NCBI GenBank assembly: GCA_032164295.1
Contig: JAJHTX010000010.1
Coordinates: 1 to 64,000 of the forward strand
DNA: 64,000 bases
From: Inonotus obliquus
Lineage: Eukaryota > Basidiomycota > Agaricomycetes > Hymenochaetales > Hymenochaetaceae
Reading direction: 5' to 3'
How positions within the stretch are numbered: position 1 is the stretch's first letter; every line of letters begins with the position of its first letter. This document shows, piece after piece, positions 9,450 through 20,892 of this stretch. Below the pieces are notes generated by a model. The model made no database searches, was not told the origin of the DNA, and saw only the letters and a program-made list of their open reading frames with translations. The translations under genes were made by a program, and so were the position numbers.

Positions 9450-11423
9450 TTACATTCCGCCCCTCAAGTCCGATGTTGGCCAATAGCTTCCCTGCCCACG
9501 ACCTTGCACGTGACTCTGGCTGGTCGTCCTGTGCTGTCGTCCAGAGCCAGCAGCGACGATGGTGGGTGACCCCGCACTGCTCCCCTTCCATCTGCTCGGT
9601 GTCCTAGGTTCAGATAAGAATCAGGAGAGAAATTATGCAACTCACTTTGTTGGGCTCATATTCAAGCTTGGATTCACGCTTAGAACTGGGTTCGACGTGG
9701 GTGCACCTGAGGTAGGGGTGTAATACGACATTTGGGTGTCCGCCAACCCGCTTTGCTGCTGCTGTGACTGTGGATATTGGTTCTGTTGTCCGATATATGC
9801 TTGATTTTGGTACGTCCCTGTCGCCTGGTTCTGTGTCTGGGTTTCTGTCTGACTCGCATATGGAGAAGAGTACGGCAGTCCGCTAATGCCATAGCAAAGG
9901 TCGACAGGCAACGGATCTGAAACACGACCCCATCCTCCCATGTCCAAGTCTATATCCATACTGCTCCCCATTCCGTAATCTGTCGTCGTCGTAGATGACG
10001 ACGCTTGCCATTGCTGATTCATGCTTGGATTTGCCGCTTGAATCGAGGAGTGCGTCTGTGTAAGGATGATATCTCCCTTTGCCGCATCATACCCAACATA
10101 TGCTCCTACACGATTTTGTGCATGTCCTGTAGACGCTCCGGAAGCAGAGCCCAGATATTGCGGGTGCACGGGATAACGATACCCGTACAGACCGACACTG
10201 TACCCTCCCCCCGATTGCATGCCTCCGCCAACGGGTCCAGTCGCCACTCCTGCGGTGTTTGTAGGTGTGATATCTGGATCCGGTTCGCTCTTTGGTCCAC
10301 CGACACCACGTCCGCGTACCTTTGCTCGCGCAGCAGCGGATAGACCAACCAAACCACCACTACCACCACCACTGCTTGGACTGGTACTTCCACCTGCACC
10401 AGGACCGACTATTCCAGCTCCTGATTCGGAAACAGCAGCTGGGAATGGCGAAGGGATACTACTGGGCAGCTGCGTCTGGGAGAATGTTTGAGTTGAAGGA
10501 GACACATCGGAGGTACGCCGACCGTACACTGTGCGGAGAGCTGAAGTGGGCGGAAGGTTCGTTTTAATGGACGAGTAAGGCGCGGATGCATTCGGACGCA
10601 CGATGCTTGGAGATACTGGCGAAATTCCTGGTCCCGAGCTGGCACTGTTCGTCGAAGCTGATCCTGCCCTCGCCCTTCTTTCTCCCCGAACCCGACCATG
10701 CCCAGTCACACGTCTCAGAGCGATCGGACCCTCTAGATCCGACAACCTGAGCTCCCGTTCGCTTTCGGTATCTGTTCCTTCGGTGTCATTTCCTTGCTCG
10801 ACATCTGTGTCAGGCGGCGCGGATGCTTCTGAAGGAGATGCAAGGTCAAAGTTGAAGAAGACGTCGGCCAAATGATCCTGGTGGTGCTGGTACGCATGGT
10901 GTGCGTGAAACCGTTCATGTTCCGGCGAAGCACGTGGCGTAGCGGAGGAGGACGTGGATATAGACTGGTCTTGGGCATGCGGCTGTGTGAGAGGTTGAGT
11001 GCTTGGTTGCGGAGGCTTGGATGGAAGAACATGCGCGCTCGGCAACGCGCACGGATAATTTTCATGGGCTCGTGCATTTGCATTTTCGATCTAAACTGGC
11101 GATCAGCTGCTTGGGCAGAGGAAGAAAACGAAAGAGGTGTGACGAACGTAGTCGAATTGTACTGCAGCTCGTTTGAGGATCGTCGGACCAAGGCCTCTCG
11201 CCACGGAATCGAGAAGTCTGAGTGTTCTGCGCTCGCTACTTGAGGGTTCAGGTGCGAAGCGATAGTCGACACCGTATCTACCGGATACAGCCTGCTGGGC
11301 AGAGTAAGAGAACGCAAACGCACGCCATGCATCAAACGTGTGTGTGCAGGAGGGCGTAGAAGCTGTCTTCGGTTTTGAAGTCGAATGCATGGTCAGAGGA
11401 GAGACGGCGTTGGAAATTGCCAT
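9450..11423 (-). CDS. Low-complexity Ser/Gly/Gln-rich protein, unknown function
   Basis: Three exons, 11423-11148, 11090-9646 and 9603-9450, give a frame-consistent 624 aa. The N-terminal 90 residues look folded (HTFDAWRAFAFSYSAQQ, then SERRTLRLLDSVARGL). The remainder is disordered: poly-Ser/Thr/Pro, a Gly-rich block near the middle, and Gln-rich stretches such as NQYPQSQQQQSG towards the end. A basic segment (HGRVRGERRARAGS) might be a nuclear localisation signal. Gln/Ser-rich tails of this kind are common in fungal transcriptional or RNA-binding regulators, but I see no DNA- or RNA-binding domain and assign no function. The last intron (50 bp, GTGAGT to CTGAACCTAG) is easily missed, because the unspliced frame stops right at its donor. 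Confidence 0.75.
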
Positions 11424-13851
11424 AGGCCGTGCAGCGAAGGGGGAAGAGGAGGAGAGAGATGGATGTATGTGAAGGGAGTAGATAGCACACAAACTAGGCC
11501 TGGAAGTCGATATATTTTACAGCGTCCTGCAGGAGATAAGGGCGAAGGATATTCGCACACACAGATACAGTTATCAGACATTTTATTATCACTGAGAGGG
11601 AGAGATAGGGATATAATCTCGGTATGAATTATAATTGGTTGCTTGTGCAGGCAGATAACAACTAAAAATGACCTCATTAGACGTGCTCTTGCGAACGTGG
11701 TTCATGGCTCTCACTTTTCTTTGATTCTTTTTTTTTATTTCATTTTGCGCGTGAATCACCTAACCTCTCGTATACACTTCTTCAGCGCTCAATTAGCCCT
11801 CTGCTCTGTTATCTATCATCTCCCTTAACCCCGCACTTTTTGCTCTTTATTACTTTTTTCTTATCTTCCAAGTTCCAAATGCCCATGTATTTTTGCCGAT
11901 GATCTGGACGATAATTTTCGCATACTGTCAGATTCTACCAATCTCATACTCAGCAGTCCCTCGGTTTGCCTTCTCTGAAAATTTCGCCATATCACGGACG
12001 ATTTCTCAGCGGAATTATTCCAAGTAATTCACACTATCGTACTGATAGCTACTGATAGCCGGATATGGTCTCGATGCCAATACAACCCATTTGGGGAATA
12101 CCATCTGTCGATTATTTCTCGGTACTTGATCTGTCTTCTTGATCCGCCTCTACGGAGCCAATCCACCACTTTCATCTTTATATCTTGTGCAGCAAATACT
12201 TGCCCTCAATTGTTCAAAGTATTCTTGTTACTTATCTCCACTTGTGCGGTTCCCGTGTTCTGACCCGCCAGTCATGTAAATTCTCACTGGTTGCACTCTT
12301 TCCTTGCTCCGAGTTGTTTCCGTCGTGCCTAATCATCCTTCGGAAGTAATCCCAGCTTTCCCAATTTACTCTGCAAGCCACGTCTGTAATGACGTTCTCA
12401 AGTCAAGGACGCGTTGCCGTGACTGATCGCCAGATATAACCGACCTTTTCAAGGTGCCTGTTTAGTACGATGCACCCCTGTCATCTCTTGCTCGATATTC
12501 CTTGGAGTATATTCGTCCGAGTCTATCTCATACTGCCGAGGAGATGGCCAGGTCTTATTCAGCATTTGTCAACTCTGCATAACTTGTCTTGGAGCAACTA
12601 CTAGGGTACGCAGACGTGCCGACCACACACACTAATGTTATGTATCTACTATGTACGGTATTTTGTGACTATCTGGTTTACCATTTACCTTTCTCCTGAC
12701 ACCTTGCTTGGATTCTCCTCAGGATCTCACTGACTGCATCGCCTGGGGTAGACTCCCGGACAGATATAATAAACTCTTCAGAATTTAGCCCGAAGAAGAA
12801 TAAATTCGATTCTACGTCCTCTTACTGTTTGTCTCAGCAAGGGAGCACTATCTTCCCCACTTGACTCTATGCTCATTTCCCTCAAACGTTCCGAGTCACT
12901 GACTAGAGCGAAGAGCAAAAAGGTCCACTTCAAAGATCGAAAGGCGGTAGCATTCGAAGACCTACCTCCGAAGCAGTATTTCAGTTTCGGTTTCTTTCCT
13001 GTGCGGTTTACATTGTATGCGCATGGCCTGATGAAAAAACCCTGTCTCGCTGCAACTGGCTGGGAATACTTGAAAGCTCTGCCCTAACATGAAATATGAG
13101 CCACTCACTTCGTAAAGCCTCATCGTATGAAGCTTGATAATCACCTGGGCTTAGTCTACTCTTCCGTTCAAGAAATTTCTCAACATTGGTTATATCCGGC
13201 ATGAGAGAGGCCAGAAAGCTAGTTACTAATCCATCTGGGCGCATGATACATACACAGATGAAAGGGATTTCCCGCTGTTAGCAATGGCTTTGCTTATTCC
13301 GAGGAGTACTTCAGGCGCAAAGTAGGACCTCCTGCCTCTTCCGAGCAGTAATATGCACGCTGATTAGACGTGCTAGTAGATGGTAGTTCGTTAAGTGAAT
13401 ATTTCGTCTTCAACGAACTGCTGAGTGAATGTTGCCATTCATACTGCTATGCCGCAATAACATGATTCCGAAATAATTGTCAATGATTCCGTAGGTTTAT
13501 GCAAGCCTTACAGAGCAGATCCAGGATTGTTATCGCGTTACTCATGACCGTGGTCATTCTGATTCGGAGGACGACGGCAACACAAGGTAGTGACTGAGCA
13601 TGACGCTGTCGACAGAACCCAAGTTCGAAGAACGGTGGATCAGAAAGTCGAGTCCGCACGGTACACAAGATGAATCCCGCTAGTCTGTGGAAGTGGGCTG
13701 AAGCGCGTTAGGAGTAACGGTGGTCTGCGGATGGCAAGTCCAACTTGGTCGGATCGGATTCTCCAACTGTGACGATCACTTTCTATATAAAGCAACGCTG
13801 ATCTAACTTCTACCTACGCCAACAACACAACTCGTCTTGCCTCTCACCATC
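11424..13851. other. 2.4-kb AT-rich spacer, no supported gene
   Basis: Only short frames occur. One at 12869-13087 (+) begins with a basic stretch (SLKRSESLTRAKSKKV) but has no partner exons I could find. The stretch between 11,650 and 12,860 is uniformly T/C-rich with stops in all frames on both strands, consistent with an old, decayed insertion, though no long terminal repeats or inverted ends are visible. Confidence 0.4.
13784..13792 (+). promoter_or_regulatory. TATA box of the oxidoreductase gene
   Basis: CTATATAAAG lies about 60-70 bp upstream of the ATG at 13852, a normal distance for a fungal core promoter. Confidence 0.55.
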
Positions 13852-15292
13852 ATGGTTGACATCCTTGTCTTTGGTGCGACTGGCTACACAGGGCATCTTA
13901 TCACACGCTACCTTGCAATACATCGCGAGCGTGACTCATTCAAGCTGGGCCTCGCCGCTCGGTCAAGATCCAAGCTCGACAAACTCGTCTCCGATCTCAA
14001 CCTCTCCGACATCCAGACGTTTACAGTCGACGCGACAGATGAAGCATCCGTCGGGATTCTCCTCCAAGGTGCTAAACCAAAAGTTGTATTGACCACGGTT
14101 GGCCCGTTCGTAAAGTGGGGAAAGCCATTAGCTCGCGCTTGTGCCCGGAACGGCGTTCATTACGTGGACATCACCGGCGAGGCACCCTTCGTGAAGGACC
14201 TCATCATAGAGCTCGATTTCCTCGCATCAAAGACGAAGGCAGTCCTGATCCCGAGCTGTGGCTTGGACTCCGTCCCATCCGATGCCATTGCTTATCTTGC
14301 TGCGCGAACTCTTCACTCTGCTCTCGAGTCATTGCATCAACACGACCTTGACGGCGCCGGTGTGGCAGAGTCTCACACAAGAATCACGTTCAAGGGCGGA
14401 GTATCAGGTGGCACAGTCGCCAGCATTCTGAATCTGTTGGAGTCGTTTTCTAGAGAAGAGTTGATGAAAGCGCAGGAACCTGATTTCCTAAGTCCAGTCA
14501 AACTTTCATCTCCACAGAGGACCAAGTTTGTCTCCACATTGCCCGTCGTTCGTCCGAAGCAGTTTGGAAGCATGCATCCACTCATCCCATACAACATCGC
14601 CGTTGTCCAGCGTACACACGGCTTATTCCACGCTAACAAGTCTAAGCTTGACGATGCGGATCATCATGGTGATGATTTACGCCCTGCATATGCGCAGAAC
14701 TATGCGTACAGCGAGTCCTGGGCCGCATCGAGCAGATTTGCTGCGTTTTTCTTAAGTATCGGTTTAACATTAGGAAGCGCGTGCCTTCTACTCTTCCCAC
14801 CGTTCCGCTCTCTGGTCAGGCGTTTAGTGCCGGCTCCTGGACACGGACCTTCAGATGAGTAAGTTTTCTCTTTGTCGTTCAGCGATAACAGATGACGCAA
14901 GCTAATGAAATGGCGCCATCTCTAAGGGCTCTTGAGAAGGGGTCCCTGGAACTCCATAACATCAGCATTTCGACGCCGCTACCGACTACTGGAAGGCCGA
15001 TTGTAGTTGAGAGCCTTCTGCGCGGCCGTGGTGATCCGGGGTACGCACTCACAGCTGGTGAGTACACGTTTGGATGTTTAAATCAGGCTCAGCTCACTGT
15101 AGTCTGCTTTACTCAGTAATGGCATCTGAAGCTGCACTCTCTCTTCTTACCCCTCGAGCCAAGCTTCCTCCTCTTGCTCAAGAAGGGGGTGTTTTGACGC
15201 CTATGACGGCCTTGGGCCCAATTTTACTCAAGCGTTTGGCCGCGAGCGAAAGGTTTGAGATCGAGAGCAATGTCAGGGAAGAGGAGAATTAA
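13852..15292 (+). CDS. Saccharopine-dehydrogenase-like oxidoreductase
   Basis: Three exons, 13852-14858, 14927-15057 and 15117-15292, make 437 aa in one frame. The N-terminus is a Rossmann fold (DILVFGATGYTG), followed by family motifs VVLTTVGPFVKWGKPLARAC, GVHYVDITGE and IPSCGLDSVPSD, and a C-terminal GGVLTPMTALG. This matches the saccharopine dehydrogenase-like oxidoreductase family (SCCPDH type), whose members are found on lipid droplets or mitochondria; the reaction is not established, and the protein is not the lysine-pathway enzyme itself. A hydrophobic segment (AAFFLSIGLTLGSACLLLF) near residue 305 agrees with membrane or droplet attachment. The first intron is best placed at 14859-14926, which has a branch-like CTAAT and joins SDE to ALEKG. 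Confidence 0.88.
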
Positions 15293-15836
15293 TGAGCAAT
15301 CATAGTGTCACTTTCCGTCGTACTTGGTTACTTGCCCCTTTGTTTGTCTGGGTAGTCTGAACTTTTTCGCATACTATTTATCCACCCCTCACTCGTATTC
15401 CATCAACTCTAATGCAGACGTCATTTGAATAAATCCATATCACCGAGATGCATGATGAAACAAAGAATTGCGCAACTTCCCAATTTGTGATCATGGCAGC
15501 ATCCATCAGTTTTCTCGGTACGCAGGTACGAAGATAATAAAAAAAGGGACATTGGATGAAAGGAAAGGTATACACAAGCAACATCCAAAAGACAATTCAA
15601 GAAATACACGAGTGTGGAAACCAAACATATCGAGGCATCGTCATACACAACAAGACCAAGACCAAGAAAACTGTTCATGTTCGTTACTCATGGTAATTAG
15701 GACAAACTCATGGAAGGCGAACTGGATGAAAGACATGATTAGCTGCTTGGATGCAGATAACTTGACTAAAAGTAGTCAAAAGGCGAAAATGGATGGATTC
15801 AAAAGCGACAGATATCCTGGGGATAGCAAATGCGCA
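15293..15836. other. Intergenic, convergent 3' ends
   Basis: The oxidoreductase gene (+) and the GPI-type gene (-) converge here. Open frames on both strands (for example 15468-15878 + and 15678-15421 -) are AT-rich and lack any family signal; I treat them as chance. Confidence 0.5.
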
Positions 15837-16540
15837 TCAGAACAAGAAAGAAATGGGCAGGTTGGTGATCATAGTTAAAGCAAATAGGACGAGGGTTTGA
15901 GGACTAGCGACCGCACCAACAAGAGCAGCACCAGTTGTCGTAGGCTCTGGCGCTACCGGACGAGTGCTCGTCACTGTCGCAACAACACTTGGCGAATTGC
16001 TTGACGAAGGCAGAGATTCTGGAACCGTCAGGGTCGAGCTAGTCAAAACACTCGTAGTCGAAGCCGATATCGAGGTATCTGAGGCTGAGCTCGAATCCGT
16101 AGTGGATGATTCCGAAGTTTCCGAAGGTTCGATTGTGCTAGTAATTATAGTGGTTACGGGTGGCTGAGAGAACGTGGTCGTAAAAGTCGTGAGCGATAGA
16201 CTGGTATCAAGACTTGTTGAGATGGGGCCTGGTGGAAGAGATAGACTGGTATGCCCAATTGTCTCTGTAGGCCCCGCTGATAGAGTCGTGTCGGTAGTGT
16301 CGGAATCTGTCGAGGTCGTGATCGGGTCAGTCACGGTGATGGTGACCGTTGTCGTGTCATCTGAAGAGATGGGCAGCGCTAGACAACACCAAAAGTCAGC
16401 TTTCGAGTTATTGTGAAGATTTGAGACTTGCAGGTTGAGGTCTCTTGCCGTGCATACACATCTACTTCACCTGCAGTGGCACCAACGCATCCTAGAGCGA
16501 TAATCGCGGAAACGAAGAACCAAGCGGCGTGATACACCAT
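15837..16540 (-). CDS. Ser/Thr-rich GPI-anchor-type cell surface protein
   Basis: Two exons, 16540-16432 and 16378-15837, give 216 aa. The intron starts GCAAGT and ends TCTAG, a GC-AG intron, and only this join keeps the frame. The first 23 residues are a signal peptide (AAWFFVSAIIALGCVGATA). The body is almost pure Ser/Thr with scattered Pro, typical of heavily O-mannosylated wall proteins. The C-terminus (PQTLVLFALTMITNLPISFLF) is a GPI-attachment hydrophobic tail. It carries the motif VVATVTSTR, also found in the divergent CFEM gene at 17018. It should sit on the plasma membrane or wall. No enzymatic domain is present. Confidence 0.82.
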
Positions 16541-17017
16541 GCTTTTCCACCAGGAGCTTGCTAGGGTGGAAGAGAAAGAGGTGGATGGGTAGAGGATGGT
16601 GGAAGGAAGGAAAGCTGGGAAAGGAGACAGAAACGGAGTGCTCGTGGATGGCAATTATTTGTTGGTGATGCTTCCCGAACGATCATATGCCAACATCATC
16701 TCGGTAAGAGTCCATCGCCACGTCCCTCCGGCCAGCTTATTTATATTTGGGCAGCACGAATGCATCATGCACGCAGTCTGATGCAGCAACGCCTCGATGG
16801 TGGACAAGAGCAAGGACACTGTGCCAAGCAAGCTTAAGATGCAAATATGTATTATGTAACTAATGCTTATGTACAGAGCAGTGTTATATAATCTTGTATA
16901 ACTGTTGCATCTGATCTGTATGCCACGTATTAAAGCTACATATATGCATGATGCGTATCCCTTTAAGTCCATGTACAGCGTCCGTCTCCCCTGCGACAGT
17001 CTTTCAGTGAATCTTGA
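16541..17017. promoter_or_regulatory. Bidirectional promoter region of two surface-protein genes
   Basis: The 477-bp gap lies between the starts of the GPI-type gene (-) and the CFEM gene (+). It is AT-rich around 16840-16950 with several TATA-like words. The shared C-terminal motif of the two genes makes co-regulation plausible, but the sequence alone does not prove it. Confidence 0.4.
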
Positions 17018-17830
17018 ATGTTCACAGAGTGGTCTCCATTACTCCTTCTCTTGATCTTGCCTGCTTCAGCCCAACAAAATGTGCCGTTATGCGTTTCAAC
17101 GTGTATGAATGAAGTTGCGATCAATATGGGATGCATCAGCTCGTAAGTCTAGTCTGCTCATTCATTAATCCTAGCTTCATTCCGACCTGATTTTCATGAT
17201 TTCAGAGAAAACCTGCCATGCACATGCAGATCGGGGACCTTCATTCCCACCGCTAATCAGTGCTTTGCTTCGGCATGCGATAAAGATGACACAGAGAGGG
17301 GCGAGGATATCGTCACGGCACAGTGTGTTGCCTGTGAGCGCCGTCGTGATATCTCCAGTTACCTTACACTTGCTCATTCGCGATCTCAGTCACTTCCGCC
17401 GTGATAACACTGACATCGAGCACCGGAGCAAGTTCTAGTACGACCCTTTTAACAATCTCCGTTGTATTTATCCGAATGGTTCTCCTCTTTTTAAGCTACG
17501 TCGTCATCAAATACACCTGTTACGACGACCTTTACGATGACATTATCACCCTTGACTTCGACCTTCATCAGCACGCTAGAACCGTCGGAATCAGGCCGCA
17601 CGGTGGACAGTACGAATGAATCAAATGCTGCTGCGCCCACGAGTGGTACGATCCCTACTCCTCCTTCTTCTGCCTCATCAGAATCTCTGAATGTTGTGGC
17701 AACAGTAACAAGCACCCGCTTCGTTGCGCCTACGTCTCAGATCGGTTCTGCCCAGCAGGTCTCTCAGCCTGGACGTTATGTCGCTCTGTTCTGTTTTGCA
17801 TGGACCATCCATGCTCTTCGCTCCTTCTAG
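17018..17830 (+). CDS. CFEM-domain surface protein
   Basis: Four exons, 17018-17142, 17206-17333, 17390-17437 and 17496-17830, sum to 636 nt and 211 aa. Residues 1-18 form a signal peptide (PLLLLLILPASA). Eight cysteines at 25, 29, 39, 47, 49, 61, 66 and 82 match the CFEM fold, including the C-x-C pair. A Ser/Thr-rich stalk follows, and a hydrophobic tail (YVALFCFAWTIHALRSF) that may direct GPI attachment. CFEM proteins of fungi bind haem at the cell surface or act in host contact and wall structure. Here the position of the haem-ligating Asp between the third and fourth Cys is Asn44, next to Glu43, and the loop is one residue longer than usual, so haem binding is doubtful. No single long open frame covers this gene. 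Confidence 0.87.
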
Positions 17831-18626
17831 TATAACAAAATACAAGGTCCTCCATCCTATTGCTTGCACTTGCGAAGGAGATCGCCTGATCATATGCAAA
17901 TATCCTGGCTTCAAGTTCTTCGGTCACGTAACATTGCAGGAAAGAACTTTGAGTCACCTCAATCACTTGCTGTTCCCGTCCTCCATCGATTATGGGAATT
18001 ACAATCACAAGTCCCCAGAACTCACGCATATCTACTATGCCCCACTCAGAATAGGAAAGACCCAAAGAGGACGATAAATAGTGCAAGCAAAAAATGAGAA
18101 AAGATCAGTCTATTATTGCTTTTCTGGTAGGTCTCAGGGAGTGTCTCCCGACGAGCAGTTGTTATTTACACTAGTAATAAAGCCGCCAGAATTCAATGTG
18201 AATGATGAGAGCAATGTGAAGAAAATCTCAAACATTGGTTCCATGAGTACATAATTCGTTTCAAATCATGAACAGTGGGTGCAGGCCAATGTGGGACGTT
18301 TTCGACTACTTCCTTTTACTCAGCCATCATGTCCTCATCTTGTGGAATACGCGCATATAGAAACTTATGTGGTTTAGAAGTTTAGTATGCTGAGAATAGC
18401 TAGAGATGATTTTAGCCTTGCGCCTGATACATCCGTAGTTGCGGCATTAACCGCTTAAAACTTGCCTCTAGAACGATAGAGTGGCAACTTGCGATGTAAA
18501 TTGGAAAGAAATTCTGCAAAACATTTCGGAGCCTCGCAATCCAAAATTTCCAATTGCTATTTATCTGCTTAACGCCCACATATACGCCTCTGAAACAAAC
18601 ACGCACATGGAAATCCATTTGACGCG
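17831..18626. other. Intergenic spacer, no gene seen
   Basis: The region between the convergent CFEM gene and the acyl-CoA dehydrogenase gene holds only short overlapping frames on both strands, none with recognisable features. Confidence 0.5.
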
Positions 18627-20474
18627 TCAAACATTTCTCAGTAACTTTTCGGTACTACAAATAGCTCTACATGAGTGCTGAAACCACGGATATATTGATG
18701 ACTCACGGCCAAGGACCTTCTGACCAATGAAGTTAAGAATCATCTCTCTCGATACTGGAGCAAGTCGAGGAACAAACGACTCGCGCAAGTATCTTCGTGA
18801 TAATGATCAGATTCCAGTCTGCGAATTCTGATCGTAATAAGTACCTCTCAACATGGAAGTCGGAGGCGTATCCCATCCCTCCATGTGTCATCACTGGTGA
18901 AAAATCAGCAGATAATCCAAATGCTCAAGCGAGAATCATCACCTGCTCGTTCACAGGCCTCAAAACCTGCCTCTGCAGCGACATACTTTGCAGCGTTGCA
19001 CAAAGCGCCCACATCTGCACCTCGTGTAGCTTTTTCCTCAATATTTTCACTCCCACCGTCGTGGACGCCAATAATATCATCGAAGCTGTTTAATCAGCCC
19101 GCAAATTAGCGCAGGCCGTAAACACTACAGCTTGCTGAGAGCCAGACCTCCTCGCAGCGTGAATGGTGAGCATCTTCGCCGCCTCAAGGCTGCACCATGA
19201 TCTCGCCAACTGGTGCTGAATGGCTTGGTTCTGTCCAATAGCACGGCCAAAGACGTGTCGTGTTTTAGCATACTCCGTTGCACGGCGCAATGCCGCGTAG
19301 CCAAGTCCTAAAGCTTCTCCGGCAAGAAAGCAGCGCTCCGCACTTGAAAATAGATGAACAAGCAAATGTGGAAGATAAAACATTGACGTAGCTAACTTCA
19401 TTCCGTGAAGTATAATCCTGAATCCATCACCTTCGGAGCCAACTATGAGAGTATTATATGCGAGTATCGTTTGAAATTAGGATAACACTTACCGAGGTCA
19501 GCAGCATCTATTTCAAACCCATCAAAGAATACCTAGGCATAGATCCTTTCAAAACAAAAACCACAGGAATAGTGAATGCGTAACGCACCTGGTTCGCATC
19601 CACGGCTCGGCCTCCCATCTTACTGATTGGTTGGGCAATGATACTGCCTTCACGTTTTCCCTTAGCAATATCGCAATAGAACAGCGACAGTCCTTCTGAT
19701 GGTTTTCCCTTTGGAACATCTTCGATAGGAGTCGTCCGCGCAAGAAGAACCATCCTTTCTGCGGCCTGAGCATTTGTAATCCATCTACAATCACGATGAG
19801 AAAAGGAGAAAATAATATGCGTCGACTTGCATTTTCTGCCCAAAGATAATGTATTTAGAACGACCAGTCCTCGTGTCCAGAACCTTATTGGCTTTGGTTT
19901 TCAGCTTCAGAGTGTCGAGTCCAGTATTGGGCTCTGTCACACCAAAGCAAGTACGTTCGGTGCCGCTGATAATATTTGGCAAGTAACGGGTCTTCTGCTC
20001 TGGAGTTGCAAAACGTAATATCGGTACGGTGGCATACACGCTGTATGATCGATCAGCACTAACTTGGTTTCTCCGTTCAGTAACTCACTTTGCGTGAATT
20101 GTCTGACATCCAGCAACACCCGCACCCGATTCGGATATAGTCTCAAACATTACAGTGGCTTCCGAAACGCCTAGGTCGCTACCGCCATATTCGCTTGGCC
20201 TGGATGATTATGAAATTGAGAAGATACTCAAGTAACATCCGTCGTACATGCAAATACCCAAAAACCCAGATTTTGCTACCTCACGGTGGAGGTCGCCGGC
20301 ATACTCAGACTTCCTGTTTCACAGAAAGCAAATTGGCATTATAGGATTCGAATGGGATGGCTAGCGGCACTACCTATCTTTTTCTGCCCAATACTCGTCT
20401 GGGAAATTTTGGCAGATTTTCTGTATCGCATCGCGTACTTCAATCTGGGTGTGCGATAATCCAGACGTGCTCAT
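18627..20474 (-). CDS. Acyl-CoA dehydrogenase
   Basis: Eleven exons: 20474-20374, 20313-20249, 20199-20089, 20040-19831, 19784-19589, 19532-19493, 19442-19397, 19342-19126, 19085-18943, 18893-18845 and 18792-18627. They sum to 1344 nt, 447 aa. Family motifs in order: helical N-domain (IEVRDAIQKICQNF), YGGSDLGVSEA, CFGVTEPNTG, GQKIWITNAQAAERM, MNAERCFLAGEALGLGYAAL, and GGMGYASDFHVERYLRE. The enzyme should oxidise an acyl-CoA to the 2-enoyl-CoA with FAD in beta-oxidation or branched-chain catabolism; the substrate is not readable. The catalytic Glu of the usual GYxxEfxVER motif is Asp here. Intron 4 is a GC-AG intron (GCAAGT donor). An acidic insert (FDDIIGVHDGGSEN) lies near residue 350. An alternative ATG at 20498 would add eight residues. 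Confidence 0.85.
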
Positions 20475-20892
20475 CCCGCCAAAAGTACGTAATGCCATCG
20501 GCAGCTGTCTGGGAGAACCTGTTCGAGACACATTTGTGCGTAGAATGCGCTGTCGGAATATACAATGGTACATCGTGGTCAGGGTGCAAGGAAACAGACA
20601 TTCAGCAAAATCTCTCATCACGGTTAAGAACAGAACGTGAGAATAATCATCGAATATTTTGCCCTTTACGTAACCAGGAAACAGACGGCCAACCAAAGCA
20701 ATAATTTTAAACGCAACACAAACTATCCAAGCAAAAAATCGATGAAATTTTCACGTAGAGCTCGGAGAAATGCATATAGAAAGCTCCCGACCGAGATCTC
20801 GGTGACGGATTATTAAGATTCTGCGGCGAGAGATTGCTACTTCTACCGCCAGAAATCATACACGTAGAGAGGCTGTGATATGAAAGCGAGAG

